This document shows positions 31,729 through 43,560 of a DNA stretch of 64,000 nt, piece after piece (position 1 is the first letter of the stretch; the number at the start of each line of letters is the position of its first letter). The notes beneath the pieces were generated by a model. The model did not search any database. It had not been told where the DNA came from and was given only the letters and a program-made list of their open reading frames with translations. The DNA is from Trifolium pratense (lineage: Eukaryota; Streptophyta; Magnoliopsida; Fabales; Fabaceae): the NCBI RefSeq assembly GCF_020283565.1, contig NC_060060.1:4588001-4652000 (forward strand). The letters are read 5' to 3'. A program made the translations under genes and the position numbers.

Positions 31729-33279
31729 ATGGCAATGGGAATTGGGGAACTATGGTCACAAATGGGGTCAATTATGGCTAGCATAATGTTTGTATATGCC
31801 ATGTATGACCGATTCTTCCCACCTCATATTCGTAGATATGCTCTAAAATACACAACCAAATTCACAAACCTTATGTATCCTTACATCCAAATTACCTTCC
31901 ATGAGTTATCAGGAGAGCGTCTCAAACGCAACGAAACTTACAAAGTCATCCAAACATATCTTAGCGCGAATTCATCACAGCGAGCCAGAAAGCTTAAAGC
32001 CGAAGTTGTCAAAGATAGTCAAACCCCACTTGTTCTAACCATGGACGATAACCAAGAGATTGTAGATGAGTTCAATGGAGTCAAAGTTTGGTGGTCCGCA
32101 AATCACATCACCTCACAATCACAGTCGTTTTCTTACTACCCGGCTTCGAATGAGAAAAGATTCTTAACACTTACGTTCCACAAAAGGCATCGTGATCTTA
32201 TCACTACCTCTTATATCCAACATGTGTTGGAACAAGGAAAGGCTATTACCTTGAAAAATAGGCAGTTAAAGATTTACACCAACAATCCAAGCAATAATTG
32301 GGGAGGATACAGAAGCACAAAGTGGAGTCACACAACCTTTGAGCATCCTGCAAGGTTTGAAACACTTGCTATGGAACCGGAGAAGAAAGAAGAGATCATA
32401 AACGATCTTGTTAAGTTCAAAAATGGGAAAGAGTACTATGCTAAAGTAGGGAAGGCATGGAAGCGTGGTTACCTACTTTTTGGCCCACCGGGAACTGGAA
32501 AATCTACCATGATATCAGCTATTGCTAATTTCATGAATTACGACGTGTATGATCTTGAATTAACAACTGTTAAGGATAACAACGATTTGAAAAGACTTTT
32601 GATTGAGACGTCAAGCAAATCAATTATAGTTATTGAAGACATTGATTGTTCTCTTGAGCTCACAGGCCAAAGGAAGAAGAAAAAGGAGCAAGATAATGAC
32701 GAGAATGGGGGAAAACCCGATCCTATTAAGGAAGCTGAAAAAGAAGATAAAAAAGAAAGCAAGGTAACTCTTTCGGGTTTGTTGAATTTTATTGATGGAA
32801 TTTGGTCGGCATGTGGAGCAGAGAGGATCATAATTTTTACAACTAACTTTGTGGACAAACTTGATCCTGCTCTCATTAGGAGGGGAAGGATGGATAAGCA
32901 CATAGAAATGTCTTATTGTGGCTATCAAGCTTTCAAGATTCTTGCAAGGAACTATTTAGATATTGAGTATCATGATGATTTGTTTCCCATTATTGAAAAG
33001 TTGTTGGGAGAGACTAATATGACACCTGCCGATGTTGCTGAGAATTTGATGCCAAATTCAATCACCGAAGATTTCGAGACTTGCTTGAAGAATTTGATTC
33101 ATGCTCTTGAGATTGCAAAGAAAGCAGCCAAGGATGAAGAAGAAAAGAAAAAGGCTGAGGATGAGGAAGCTCAACTCAAGGTGGAGAAAGATAAACAAGA
33201 ATTGACTCAAGAGGAAGTAAAAGTGAAGGCTGATGGAATATTGGAGAAAAAAGTGAAGGAGAATGGTGTCACTAATTAA
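31729..33279 (+). CDS. AAA-ATPase, BCS1/AATP1-like (type C2), intact
   Basis: 516 residues, one exon, colinear with C1 and C3. Walker A GPPGTGKST at 252-260, Walker B IIVIEDID at 299-306, sensor Asn at 373 in FTTNFVD, arginine finger RRGRMD at 384-389. The insert after LELTGQ is KKKKEQDNDENGG-like and differs from C1. The segment of C2 from about residue 190 to 400 is almost the same as C3 in DNA, with only a few silent or single changes. The N-terminal 170 residues differ from C3 at many positions. The tail ends KENGVTN as in C1. Confidence 0.95.
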   Translation: MAMGIGELWSQMGSIMASIMFVYAMYDRFFPPHIRRYALKYTTKFTNLMYPYIQITFHELSGERLKRNETYKVIQTYLSANSSQRARKLKAEVVKDSQTPLVLTMDDNQEIVDEFNGVKVWWSANHITSQSQSFSYYPASNEKRFLTLTFHKRHRDLITTSYIQHVLEQGKAITLKNRQLKIYTNNPSNNWGGYRSTKWSHTTFEHPARFETLAMEPEKKEEIINDLVKFKNGKEYYAKVGKAWKRGYLLFGPPGTGKSTMISAIANFMNYDVYDLELTTVKDNNDLKRLLIETSSKSIIVIEDIDCSLELTGQRKKKKEQDNDENGGKPDPIKEAEKEDKKESKVTLSGLLNFIDGIWSACGAERIIIFTTNFVDKLDPALIRRGRMDKHIEMSYCGYQAFKILARNYLDIEYHDDLFPIIEKLLGETNMTPADVAENLMPNSITEDFETCLKNLIHALEIAKKAAKDEEEKKKAEDEEAQLKVEKDKQELTQEEVKVKADGILEKKVKENGVTN

Positions 33280-34550
33280 TTTGTATTATATTAATTAATT
33301 TCAGTAATCTAAATAATGTATTAAATTAACTTTTGTGCATGTTTCCATAGTTACTACTACAATACAATAGATTGTTCAATAAAAAGTGAATAGATGGATG
33401 AAATGAAAAATGTATTAATGTTTGAGTGGGGACCGTTTTATGTATGTCGATATATAACTTTGACGATTGATGCATTTAATTGTATAATATTAAAAATTCT
33501 AAAAAATTAATATTCTAAAAATATTTATCAAGACGAATCTAACATATTTTATGTTAATATTTAAATGTACTTATTAGTAAAAAATATGGTTGACCGACTC
33601 ATTTATGGGAATTTCTAACCTAGGCACAAACTCAAATAAAAAATATTTGGACACACATAATTGAAAAAACTTAAATATAAATTAATTTAATCACATCATT
33701 TCATTAACTTTTCTATTAATTTTTTTAAAATTTTGTATGTGTGGCTAAACAAATAACATTTAGGGTTGTGGCTAACCAATAATACCTCCTCATTTATCCC
33801 GGGAGGTGATCTGATTCGGATCTAAAGTGAAACCAAATTTTTTATATCCATAGCCCCACCACCACTAACGTCATTTTTTTCACAGTCGTCCACGATGACT
33901 CAAATCAACACATTACCTTGTCGTACATGCATGCGTTGAAAGAGACCTTTTAAATTAAAAAAAAAAATATATAACTGAACAACAAAATAACATATTAAAT
34001 AATTTTTAATTTTTTCAAAAAAAAAAAATATTAATAATTTATATGATATAAACATTCAATCCAACAATAAATTTAGTAAAATTCGTATTCGTTATAATTG
34101 TATCGATGACTTGTGCACCATGCACTTGTGCATAGTAGATTTTGGCTATAAACAAAAAGACAACACCTTTTATTAATACATCCATTTTTTATATTATTTT
34201 TTCCTTCCTTTTTTCTGTTTCTCTGATTCACTCATCCCTCTTTGCATCTCCCTCTTCTCTCACCTTCTTTGCAAATATCTCTCTCACACACTCCATGATT
34301 CTCTCACCCTAGAAGCCCTCCAGTTAACTTATGCTCAACTTATTTTAAGTATTAAAATTTTTTAGAATTGATTTTGGGCCTAATTCCAATGTGAGACTTT
34401 TTAACACATCTCTTTCGCGACTTGATGCGTGGATATAAACGGTGAATGATCCGATAACAGAAACCTGATAACAGGGTCAGCCAATCGTGAAAAGACCCTG
34501 ATAATATTATATGGTGGTTAATCAATATCAATATTTGAGAGTGAGAGGCT
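33280..34550. other. C2 3' flank and intergenic DNA
   Basis: The stretch at 33800-33900 (ggtgat..gatctaaagtgaaacc, atatccatagcc, acgtcatttttttcac) aligns with the flanks of C1 and C3. A half copy of the 30852-type MITE is near 34050-34110. No gene is seen. Confidence 0.6.
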
Positions 34551-34554
34551 TGGC

Positions 34555-34614
34555 AACCCGTAAGACAGTTGTTTTTTTTTTTTCTTACATGGAGAGAAAC
34601 CCGTAAGGCAGTTG
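34555..34614. repeat. Poly(T) micro-insertion with 17-bp direct repeat
   Basis: aacccgtaagacagttg (34555-34571) recurs with one mismatch at 34598-34614. The insert is a T run followed by cttacatggagag. Confidence 0.72.
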
Positions 34615-34650
34615 AAACATTAGTAGAGTTTAGATTGAATTATTTTTTTA

Positions 34651-35003
34651 GGGAAGATTCTACGGTACATTAGATCAAATAATAACTAAAATAACGATTA
34701 TTTTATCAAAAAATGATGATTTCATAAGAAAAAAAAACACTAGTTCATTGTTTATAAGTATTATGCTAACATTTTTACATTTTTTCATAAAAAAATTCAA
34801 TAATAACTATTATGAGTGATAAAAAATTCAATAAAATAAAAAAATTTATTTTTTTTACCATTTTGATAAATAGTATTTAGTTATTATAATATTTTAAATA
34901 ATAGAAAAATAATTTCTTTCGAAAAAATATTCAATTATCTAGTAATTTAGTGATCTATTATACCGGTACATTGAAATTTCATGTGTGTACCATAGAATTT
35001 CCC
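34651..35003. mobile_element. MITE, 353 bp
   Basis: Inverted ends: gggaagattctacggtacat on the left and tgtgtaccatagaatttccc on the right. The interior is AT-rich with internal symmetry (ttattttatc, ttcaataataac). The flanks are T-rich (attttttta, tttttttta), so a 9-bp duplication is possible but cannot be proven in such DNA. Confidence 0.65.
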
Positions 35004-36190
35004 TTTTTTTTATAATTCCAATGAATTTCTTTAATAAAATGACCAAAAGAATATCTAATAAACAAATAAAAATCAACTTGAGGATTAGTAAAAAAAAAGA
35101 GTTTTAATATTTAATTATAATTAAATTGACACTGATAATTATTTTACGATAGTCTTCAAAGAGTTTCAATTCTATCCCTTGAGATCATCATAATATTAAA
35201 CTCTTGTCACCAGAGTTGCAGTATATTTGTGTGCACGTGATGTAAGACAAAGAGAATCTCACAAAACAAATTATATTAACTTTAAATATTATATATTTAG
35301 TGTTTTAATCAAACAAAAAGAAAATTTATCGTGTGGATTTTTCTTCTTGTTTTATCCTGAACAAAAGAATAAGACATCTTATGAGGGGCCATTTCTTCTT
35401 GCTTTATCTCATGAAGATGACAATACTAGAAGAAATTTTAGTACCAAATGATCAGCAACAAAATTTCTATCTCAATGTGAGCAATTATTTTATGGTAATT
35501 TTTTTTACAATAGATATGAGGATCGAATTTAGAACTTCTAACATACTAACCAAATCTTTTACCACTAGATTAAACCTATCGACTTTTTATGGTAAATTTT
35601 TAAGTACTATTGAATTAATTAGTTGAATAGCGGTACTTTATGGATAAAATCTATTTAAAATTTAATTGTATTTTAAAATAAATTAAAATAAAAAATATCA
35701 TTTCATTAAATAATTAGACTTGCTTCAAAAAGAAAATAAAAATAATTAGAATTTCCTCATTGAGGTTATACTGAGAGATAGCTCACCTCACGAAAGCCTT
35801 CCAAGGTAGCCAAAGTTAAATTTTAAAATATATGTTGGGTACTAAATCTGTCAAATTTTAAAATAGGGTATTAATTCTGCAAAATAGTAAAAATAGATGG
35901 ATCAAAACTACAATTAAATCTTATTTATTTAAAAATTAAAACAGACAAAATTAATAATTAATTATTAATATTAGTATTTTTCTCTTCACCAAAACTTAAA
36001 CACGAATATTTTTACACCTTAATATTTTTAACCTTTAACCTAAATCATTTGAACTAGGCATCCCACCTTCTTAATCATAATGATATTGATATATTATAAC
36101 ACAATAGCTATAATTTATAATAGATAAAATAGAGAACACGGAGAAACTTATCGATTTTAATTTAGACATGAAATACTTACCTTAAACTTT
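35004..36190. other. Intergenic, no gene recognised
   Basis: AT-rich. The open frames at 35227-35626 resemble no family I know and are not bounded by recognisable signals. Around 35515-35580 (atgaggatcgaattt, accactagattaaacc) is a short repeat common in legume transposons. Confidence 0.45.
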
Positions 36191-36580
36191 TTTTCTTTCT
36201 AAATTAGACAAATGTTCCCTTAATTTATTTATTGATTTCATATTGGTCATTTAACTGATTAATGTTATAAATTGGTCTCTTAACTAATTAACGTTATAAA
36301 TTACTTCCTTAACTTTAAATTTAATTATATTTGTCATATCGATTATTTCTGTTAGTTTTTCTAAAAAAAACGTTAACTTTATCTTTAGTCTAAGAAAGAT
36401 ATTTGAACTCATAATCATATTTATAAGCACGCCTAAAAATATTACTCACAAATAAATCATTTATGCATACATATAACGAATAACAGAAAGTAAAGTTAAC
36501 ATTTTTTAAGAAAAACTAACGAAAATGACAAATGTGACAAATAAAATTAATCAAAATTTGATATTCGATAAGTTTATATT
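36190..36580. repeat. Foldback repeat, probably a decayed MITE
   Basis: ctgttagtttttctaaaaaa and gttaactttat in the left half are inverted in the right half (agttaacattttttaag, aaaactaacgaaaatgac). No clear ends or target duplication. Confidence 0.45.
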
Positions 36581-36619
36581 TTTTAGATATTTAATTTAAT
36601 CAAAATCAAATCTTTTACT

Positions 36620-37245
36620 AGTAAAAGGAAGGTTGAGTTGCTCAAAAGCAAGTATTGTGATGATGTGGCATGCTTTAGAGAGCTTCTCATATCTATTTAA
36701 AATTTGTCCGACAATTTATTTTGTGTGTCCATTCATCCTCCAAAATAATTATCTATATGTTACAATAATAATGACTCCCAATAATAATGAAAGAAAGAAA
36801 AGAAAAAAAGATCAAATTACAAAAGAACAATGAATAGATATATGCTCTTTCATATTTTACACTACCAAACATAAAATATAAATCATGCATGCGTAAATAT
36901 GATTTGCAATTTGTAAAATTTTACTTTAAATAAATAAACCAAATAAAAAAATTACTCCTCAAAAAAATTCCATGCTTGACAAAATAAATAAATAAATTTT
37001 ATGAAAAAAAATACTTTAGTTATATTGTTTATTAATTAATTACTATTGTGCTATTATTTAAAAAAAAATTAATTTTGTCACACCAACTTTTAAACTACCA
37101 TTTTTTCGTATTCCTTAACTCTTATTCTTTAACTATGACAAATAAATTTATCAAACAATCCTTTAAAAGGAAGATTGAGTTGTTCACAAGCAAGCATTGT
37201 GATGATGTGACACTCTATAAGAAAAGTTTACAATCTCTATTAAAA
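36620..37245. repeat. Two related segments about 540 bp apart
   Basis: 36624-36700 and 37162-37240 share aaaaggaag(g/a)ttgagttg, caagca/aagta and ttgtgatgatgtg. This is an old direct duplication without recognised coding sense. Confidence 0.5.
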
Positions 37246-37309
37246 CCTTTTCATATTTTTTCATATAATAGAGTTACTCTAATAATAAATAATAAATAAT
37301 AATAATATA

Positions 37310-40221
37310 TTAAAAAAAACTAACACAATTTATTGTTGTTGAATTGAGACAAAAATGAATTGCAAGCAATGAAAGGTGGAATGGTGCATCATGTTATTGT
37401 TTTAATTGCATTGCAATATATTATTAAAATATATATTGTATGTTACAATTCCCTATTAATGCAATTGAAAACAAAGAATTCTTGGAGACACTATTATTGA
37501 ATATGTTAATTTAGCTAATTATCAAACACAAGCTCTATATAAAGTTAACCCAAAAGCTAATTATCACCACCACCATATCAGGAAGTCTACCTTCTATGTT
37601 TTAACAAAATTTTAATTTATCTATCTCATAGCAAAAACTCTATGGTTTCTTTGTCTAACATCTCCATGAGAAAAAGTTATGTTTCTTCATCTTCCATATG
37701 TTAAAGTTACACATTATAGTGTCTTGAATTGATTTAAAAGCTATTGTGTGCATATATATATAGTTACATCATAAGTATATTGGTTTTGTCCTTGGTAGGT
37801 GATGGTGTCTAGCCTCTTAGAGTATCAGGTATGTCTACATTTGATTAATTAAGAAATTGATATACATATATGTGATAGTTGCCTATTAATATGTTTGTAA
37901 ATTGGAATTTTTCTATTACTCTGAGTTTAGAATATCTCTAATCATTTTTTATATTTCTTTTTTAGGTTGGATATTTTTTTAAATATCAACCGGTGTTTTG
38001 TTCGATGATTAATTAAACTTTGAGTTGAATCGATTAATATGAATATGACTATTTTTTCATGTGAAGGAGGAGAACAGGATAAAACATACTTCTATTTTTG
38101 CTTACGTTGCATCCTATGAATGTTTGTAAATCTATGAAATGGCACCTCATGTGAGGATGTGTATTTAACTCTGATGGCAGTTTGTAAACCATCATTTTTT
38201 TTAATTGATATAATGTTTGTAATTAGACAACTTTCTTTTTTCATTTATTATTTTATTAGTCTAATGTTTTAGCTTATTTGTTTCTTATTTTCTTTTTCAT
38301 TTATTATTTTATATAAGGTAAAAGATTTGTATAAAAAATTGTTGATTAATGGGAATATAATTAATTTTTTTCATGTGAATAAGTTGAAGAGGATAAAAGA
38401 GACTTCTATTTATTGATTTTGAAGTCCCTTAAAATTTATATAGATCGAGGGTATATTGATGTTGGAGGCATTCAATTAAAAGAAGACAATCCAAATAATT
38501 TAGAAATATAAATATGTGTCTCATTTTTAAATATTATATTGTCTACAATGTGTAGGTAATCTACTTGATCTCAATCAAGAGAAATATAGAAACGATAACA
38601 AAGTAGAAATTAAAATAAGTTTTTTTTTTTTTTAGTTGATACTCAAGTCATGTGGTTCTTATAATTGTAATACATGCAAGAAGTATATTGATTCAACTTG
38701 ACTTAGAGGTTGTCCAAATATATAATCTTCATGCATTTATCGTATAACACTTGCCTAAATCTGGATGGTTCAATATGAATATATATGAATTTTAATAGAT
38801 GGTCCTATTTTAATCTACGCGTGACATCTTATTCTTACAACCATAAAATGAATCGATGAAAAGAATTGTGCTAAAAACATGTTAGTTTAGAAATTGTACT
38901 AAATACTTTTTCCTCCCACTTAGAATTGTACTAAAAACTTTCTAAATTAAATTAAAAAAAGACAAAAATTATTAAATAAAAATTGTTGATTCTCATTTGT
39001 CAAAATAAATTTTAGAAATTATTAAAACCGTAGATGTTAAAATATATTTACATATATTTAGAAAATATAATCACACATATATTTAAACATATTTACACAC
39101 AACTAAAATTCACCAATCATTCAAAAATTATTAATTTAATTTACGTAATAATATAACTTTTTGGATAAATTAATTACATATTCTAAAATAATGTTTACGT
39201 TACGTACGGCTGAAAATAAAATAGTGGAATATTTATAAGAATAAGATGACATTTTTTTTAAGCAAATAAGAAAATGACACATGTTAAATCTTAAATTCAT
39301 CTATAAGACTTTCTTTACCTTAACCAAATAACTAAACCTAAATTCAAATATATAAAATCTTCGTCCAAAGTTATATATTGACAACAACAAATATTCAAGT
39401 TTATATAATATAATAAGAAAAATAAAATAAATGTTCAAGTAAATATTAAATAAGAGGGACAAAAACTAACAATAATTTTGAAGAGACACAAACCTCACCA
39501 AGAAAAAGAAAAACAAACCAAAAACAAAAGTACCAAGCAAAAAAAAATGTGAACCAAACAATAGACTAAAAAATTGGGACTAATAAAGTTGGAATAAAAT
39601 CTCAACAAGTGAATAAGTGAGAATAAACTCCAAGAGAACGAGAGATGAGTAAGTACATAAGATATTTGGAACCTTAAATTGCATAGAACGTAGTAAGCAA
39701 ATACGCTGTTTGAGACATAATTTTCAAAAAATGAGATCACGTGGAACAAATAGTCAAAGCCACCATATATGAATCATATTCTATAATCAAAACTTATTTT
39801 AACATTTCTCATGAGCAATATTGTCTACAAGTATAATTAGGTATGCCTCCAACTCTTATTGAAAATAATAAAATAAGGGATACATCAAAAATAAAAAAAC
39901 AAAGTGACATTTGACTATAAAATTGCAACTCATATAAAGAAAACTAAAATCTTATATGATTACACTAATAAAATAAAAAATGATACATCCTTTCAAACTT
40001 ATGAAATATTATAAGAGATCTATTACATTAAAATATGAACAAACTACGATATAAATTAATAAAAAATCTAATATTTCTAAACAACTTTTTTTTTACCCAT
40101 ATACTAATATTAAATATAATCATATTTTAAAATAATATCTATTATTTAAATATATGTGATTATAATTATCACAATTATTATTTTTTATTTATAAAAATAT
40201 TTTAATTATATATTTTAATCA
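37310..40221. other. Long gene-free stretch
   Basis: Nearly 3 kb of AT-rich DNA without a supported gene, RNA or transposon body. Because a Helitron-like 3' end follows at 40251, part of it may be the interior of a non-autonomous Helitron, but I could not place a TC 5' end. Confidence 0.4.
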
Positions 40222-40251
40222 AACTCGTGCAACGCACGGGGTTACCCCTAG
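40222..40251 (+). mobile_element. Helitron-like 3' terminus
   Basis: A hairpin (cgtgc 40226-40230, gcacg 40234-40238, extended by flanking bases) is followed nine bases later by ctag at 40248-40251 and then a T. A hairpin shortly before CTRR and insertion next to T are the 3' marks of Helitrons. The inverted counterpart near 56219 has the same core. Confidence 0.55.
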
Positions 40252-40454
40252 TATTCCGAAAATGGGAATGCTTTATTTTCCCAACTGCAGCGAATTTCTA
40301 AGGGGGTGGTTAAAGAATTGAAGTTTGCCAGCTTTGATAATTAATGAGGTTAATTAAAAAGCTTCATCAATCATGAGATGAGGTGTTAGACTGTTAAGTG
40401 AGAGTCTATGCAAGAATTTCTCCCATGACATCAATAGCTCTATTGTCTCCTAGT

Positions 40455-40521
40455 AAAACGTAATCACCAAGATATCACCCAAAAAAAAAAAAAAAAAAAA
40501 AAAAAAACGTAATCACCAAGA
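40455..40521. repeat. Poly(A) micro-insertion in the C3 promoter
   Basis: aaaacgtaatcaccaaga occurs at 40455-40472 and 40504-40521. The insert is tatcaccc followed by 23 A. C1, C2 and B carry one copy of this promoter module, so the insertion duplicated part of the module of C3. Confidence 0.87.
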
Positions 40522-40606
40522 AACTTACTAGAAAGCAAAGAGAACTTGCGTGGTCCTTCCAATTTGTCATTGAACACGTAAACACTCTTATTATATACAT
40601 ACTCCA

Positions 40607-40614
40607 TATAAATA
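40607..40614 (+). promoter_or_regulatory. TATA box of C3
   Basis: TATAAATA, 95 bp before the ATG, same position as in C1. Confidence 0.65.
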
Positions 40615-40701
40615 CTACCCACCCTTGAGTACACATACATCACAAAATTAGAAAAACAATCCAACATATTTCTTACATTTAAACATTTGAAATTATAAAA
40701 A

Positions 40702-42252
40702 ATGGCAATGGGAATTGGGGAACTATGGTCACAAATGGGGTCAATTATGGCTAGCATAATGTTTGTATATGCCATGTATGACCGATTTTTCCCACCTCAT
40801 CTTCGTAGATATGCTCTAAAATACACAACCAAATTCACAAACCTTATGTATCCTTACATCCAAATAACCTTCCATGAGTTATCTGGAGAGCGTCTCAAAC
40901 ACAACGAAACTTACAAAGTCATCCAAACATATCTTAGCGCGAATTCATCACAAAGAGTCAGAAAGCTTAAAGCTGAAGTAGTCAAAGATAGCCAAACCCC
41001 ACTTGTTCTAAGCATGGACGACAATCAAGAGATCGTAGATGAGTTCAATGGAGTCAAAGTTTGGTGGGCTGCGAATCACACCACCTCAAAATCACAATCG
41101 TTTTCTTACTACCCTGCTTCGGATGAGAAAAGATTCTTAACACTAACGTTCCACAAAAGGCATCGTGATCTTATCACTACCTCGTATATTCAACATGTGT
41201 TGGAACAAGGAAAGGATATTACCTTAAAAAATAGGCAATTAAAGATTTACACCAACAATCCAAGCAATAATTGGGGAGGATACAAAAGTACAAAGTGGAG
41301 TCACACAACCTTTGAGCATCCTGCAAGGTTTGAAACACTTGCTATGGAACCGGAGAAGAAAGAAGAGATCATAAACGATCTTGTTAAGTTCAAAAATGGG
41401 AAAGAGTACTATGCTAAAGTAGGGAAGGCATGGAAGCGTGGTTACCTACTTTTTGGCCCACCGGGAACTGGAAAATCTACCATGATATCAGCTATTGCTA
41501 ATTTCATGAATTACGACGTGTATGATCTTGAATTAACAACTGTTAAGGATAACAATGATTTGAATAGACTTTTGATTGAGACGTCAAGCAAATCAATTAT
41601 AGTTATTGAAGACATTGATTGTTCTCTTGAGCTTACGGGACAAAGGAAGAAGAAAAAGGAGAAAGATAATGACGAGAATGGGGGAAAACCTGATCCTATT
41701 AAGGAAGCTGAAAAAGAAGATAAAAAAGAAAGCAAGGTAACTCTTTCGGGTTTGTTGAATTTTATTGATGGAATTTGGTCGGCATGTGGAGCAGAGAGGA
41801 TCATAATTTTCACAACTAACTTTGTGGACAAACTTGATCCTGCTCTCATTAGGAGGGGAAGGATGGATAAGCACATAGAAATGTCTTATTGTGGCTATCA
41901 AGCTTTCAAGATTCTTGCAAGGAACTATTTAGATATTGAGTATCATGATGATTTGTTTCCCATTATTGAAAAGTTGTTGGGAGAGACTAATATGACACCT
42001 GCTGATGTTGCTGAGAATTTGATGCCAAATTCAATCACCGAAGATTTCGAGACTTGCTTGAAGAATTTGATTCATTCTCTTGAGATTGCAAAGAAAGCAG
42101 CCAAGGATGAAGAAGAAAAGAAAAAGGCTGAGGATGAGGAAGCTCAGCTCAAGGTGGAGAAAGATAAACAAGAATTGACTCAAGAGGAATTAAATGTGAA
42201 GGCTAATGGTATTTTGGAGAAAAGAGTGAAGGAGAATGGTGTCATTCATTAA
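40702..42252 (+). CDS. AAA-ATPase, BCS1/AATP1-like (type C3), intact and mosaic
   Basis: 516 residues, one exon; Walker A 252-260, Walker B 299-306, sensor and RRGRMD as in C2. It is a mosaic. Residues 1 to about 170 equal C1 (LRRYALKYT, QRVRKL, WWAANHTTSKSQ). Residues from about 190 to 400 equal C2 (LELTGQ, NDENGGKPD, AENLMPNS). In the tail, LIHSLEIA, the codon pattern gctcagctc and VKANG are C1-like again. The 3' flank is C1-like too. Unique changes include KDIT at about 172 and the end KENGVIH. Confidence 0.95.
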   Translation: MAMGIGELWSQMGSIMASIMFVYAMYDRFFPPHLRRYALKYTTKFTNLMYPYIQITFHELSGERLKHNETYKVIQTYLSANSSQRVRKLKAEVVKDSQTPLVLSMDDNQEIVDEFNGVKVWWAANHTTSKSQSFSYYPASDEKRFLTLTFHKRHRDLITTSYIQHVLEQGKDITLKNRQLKIYTNNPSNNWGGYKSTKWSHTTFEHPARFETLAMEPEKKEEIINDLVKFKNGKEYYAKVGKAWKRGYLLFGPPGTGKSTMISAIANFMNYDVYDLELTTVKDNNDLNRLLIETSSKSIIVIEDIDCSLELTGQRKKKKEKDNDENGGKPDPIKEAEKEDKKESKVTLSGLLNFIDGIWSACGAERIIIFTTNFVDKLDPALIRRGRMDKHIEMSYCGYQAFKILARNYLDIEYHDDLFPIIEKLLGETNMTPADVAENLMPNSITEDFETCLKNLIHSLEIAKKAAKDEEEKKKAEDEEAQLKVEKDKQELTQEELNVKANGILEKRVKENGVIH

Positions 42253-43104
42253 TTTGTTTTAGATTAAATAATATCTGTAATCTAAATAATGTATTAAAAA
42301 AATGTAATAAAAATGCAAAAAAAAAAAAATTACCAAATATGAAAGCATATATAGTTTTTTTTTTTTTACCGTAGAAATGATATATAGTTATGTTTTACTA
42401 TATTTTTGTACATGTTCATAATTAGCTGCTTTAATTAAACTTTCCAATATATTACAAATAAAATATATTTTAAGATTTTGTATGAAATAATTTAAATTTA
42501 TGTGTGTGTACTATTTCTTCCTGAAAATGGAATCAAGTTTGTAGTATTTAAATATTAATCAAACTTTTTAAAATTTGCGATTCAATTCTTAAATCATTTA
42601 ATTAATTTGAATTTTATTACAAACTGTCTCTTTGTTTTATTAAAGAAAAAAGTGATTGGGATCTAAAGTCAAACCACTATTTGTTTTTTAATATCCATAG
42701 TCAGACCAGTAAGTATATAAAATTTAGGCGTGCATGTAAAGTCGTTTTTTTCACAGTTCAAATAACTTTATATAACATTATATATAACTTAGGTCCAAAT
42801 AACTTTAGGTCATGGTGGTACTGTTTTCCAATAGAAACATAATAATGTGTCATAGAATAGTGGTTCTTCCTTTTGTCAAGAAAACAAAATGTATTCAATT
42901 CCTTTATCAGGAAAACAGAACTTTTTTCCATCAAAAAGAAAAAGGAAAATAAAACATTTTCATAGAACAAAAATGTTAAAAGATGTTAAGAAGTCCCACA
43001 TTGGATGTGAATTGACCTAGACAAAGGTTTATAAGTAAGAGGGAATTCTCAATTATTATATGGTATCCGTGTTTCTCCAAGATCCATTGGGTCACCCGCT
43101 ATCG
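42253..43104. repeat. C3 3' flank
   Basis: It aligns with the C1 flank (tgtacatgttcata, atttatgtgtgt, gtgattgggatctaaagtc, tttaggcgtgcatgtaa). At 42980-43070 a fragment beginning aagtcccacattggatgtg resembles the border of a legume LTR repeat; a related piece is at 46185-46240. Confidence 0.7.
42347..42389. repeat. Poly(T) micro-insertion in the C3 3' flank
   Basis: atatatagtt occurs at 42347-42356 and 42380-42389. The insert is a T run followed by accgtagaaatg. The C1 flank (near 21775) has one copy. Confidence 0.72.
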
Positions 43105-43265
43105 CACTACAAAATATTTGCTATTTAGCCACTGTCAAATCCGTAGCTAAAAGTGCAATTGACCGTGGCTAATGAAGTTTGCATCGTTAATTTTGAGAGT
43201 GGCCTATAGGGGCGTTGCAAAATTTAGCCACGGTTAAATTTGGTATTTGCCACGGCAATATAAAG
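43105..43265 (+). mobile_element. CACTA-type transposon end
   Basis: It starts cactacaaaatatttgct and has subterminal ccgtggct / agccacgg repeats in both directions. It is related to the end at 17520-17643. The partner end was not found. The gene fragment that follows could be captured DNA, which CACTA elements often carry. Confidence 0.6.
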
Positions 43266-43512
43266 CGCTGTTTGGCTGGCTAACAACGTTCTGCTTTTTT
43301 TTCTCCTTTAAATGGGCTAGCCCAGCCCGATGGGCCAGACTAGATATATGGGCTAGCCCGGCCCAACCCAATTATTATTGGGCCATGTGGGCTAATGGGC
43401 CGCTCCGACTCATTTCATTTTAGTTTTTTCCATTTATTTGATCTTTTTTTACATGAGTTTGATGTATTAGTTCCTCATAATTATCAATTTTATTGAGATA
43501 TAATTGCATGCA

Positions 43513-43560
43513 AGTGTAAATAATTTTTATTTTTTTTTATATTAGTGTAAATAATTTTTA
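43513..43560. repeat. Poly(T) micro-insertion with 17-bp direct repeat
   Basis: agtgtaaataattttta occurs at 43513-43529 and 43544-43560, with tttttttttatatt between. Confidence 0.75.

Noticed and set aside
36633..37299. Two open frames in the duplicated segments
   Set aside because: The frames differ between the copies and show no conserved protein; the similarity is at DNA level only.
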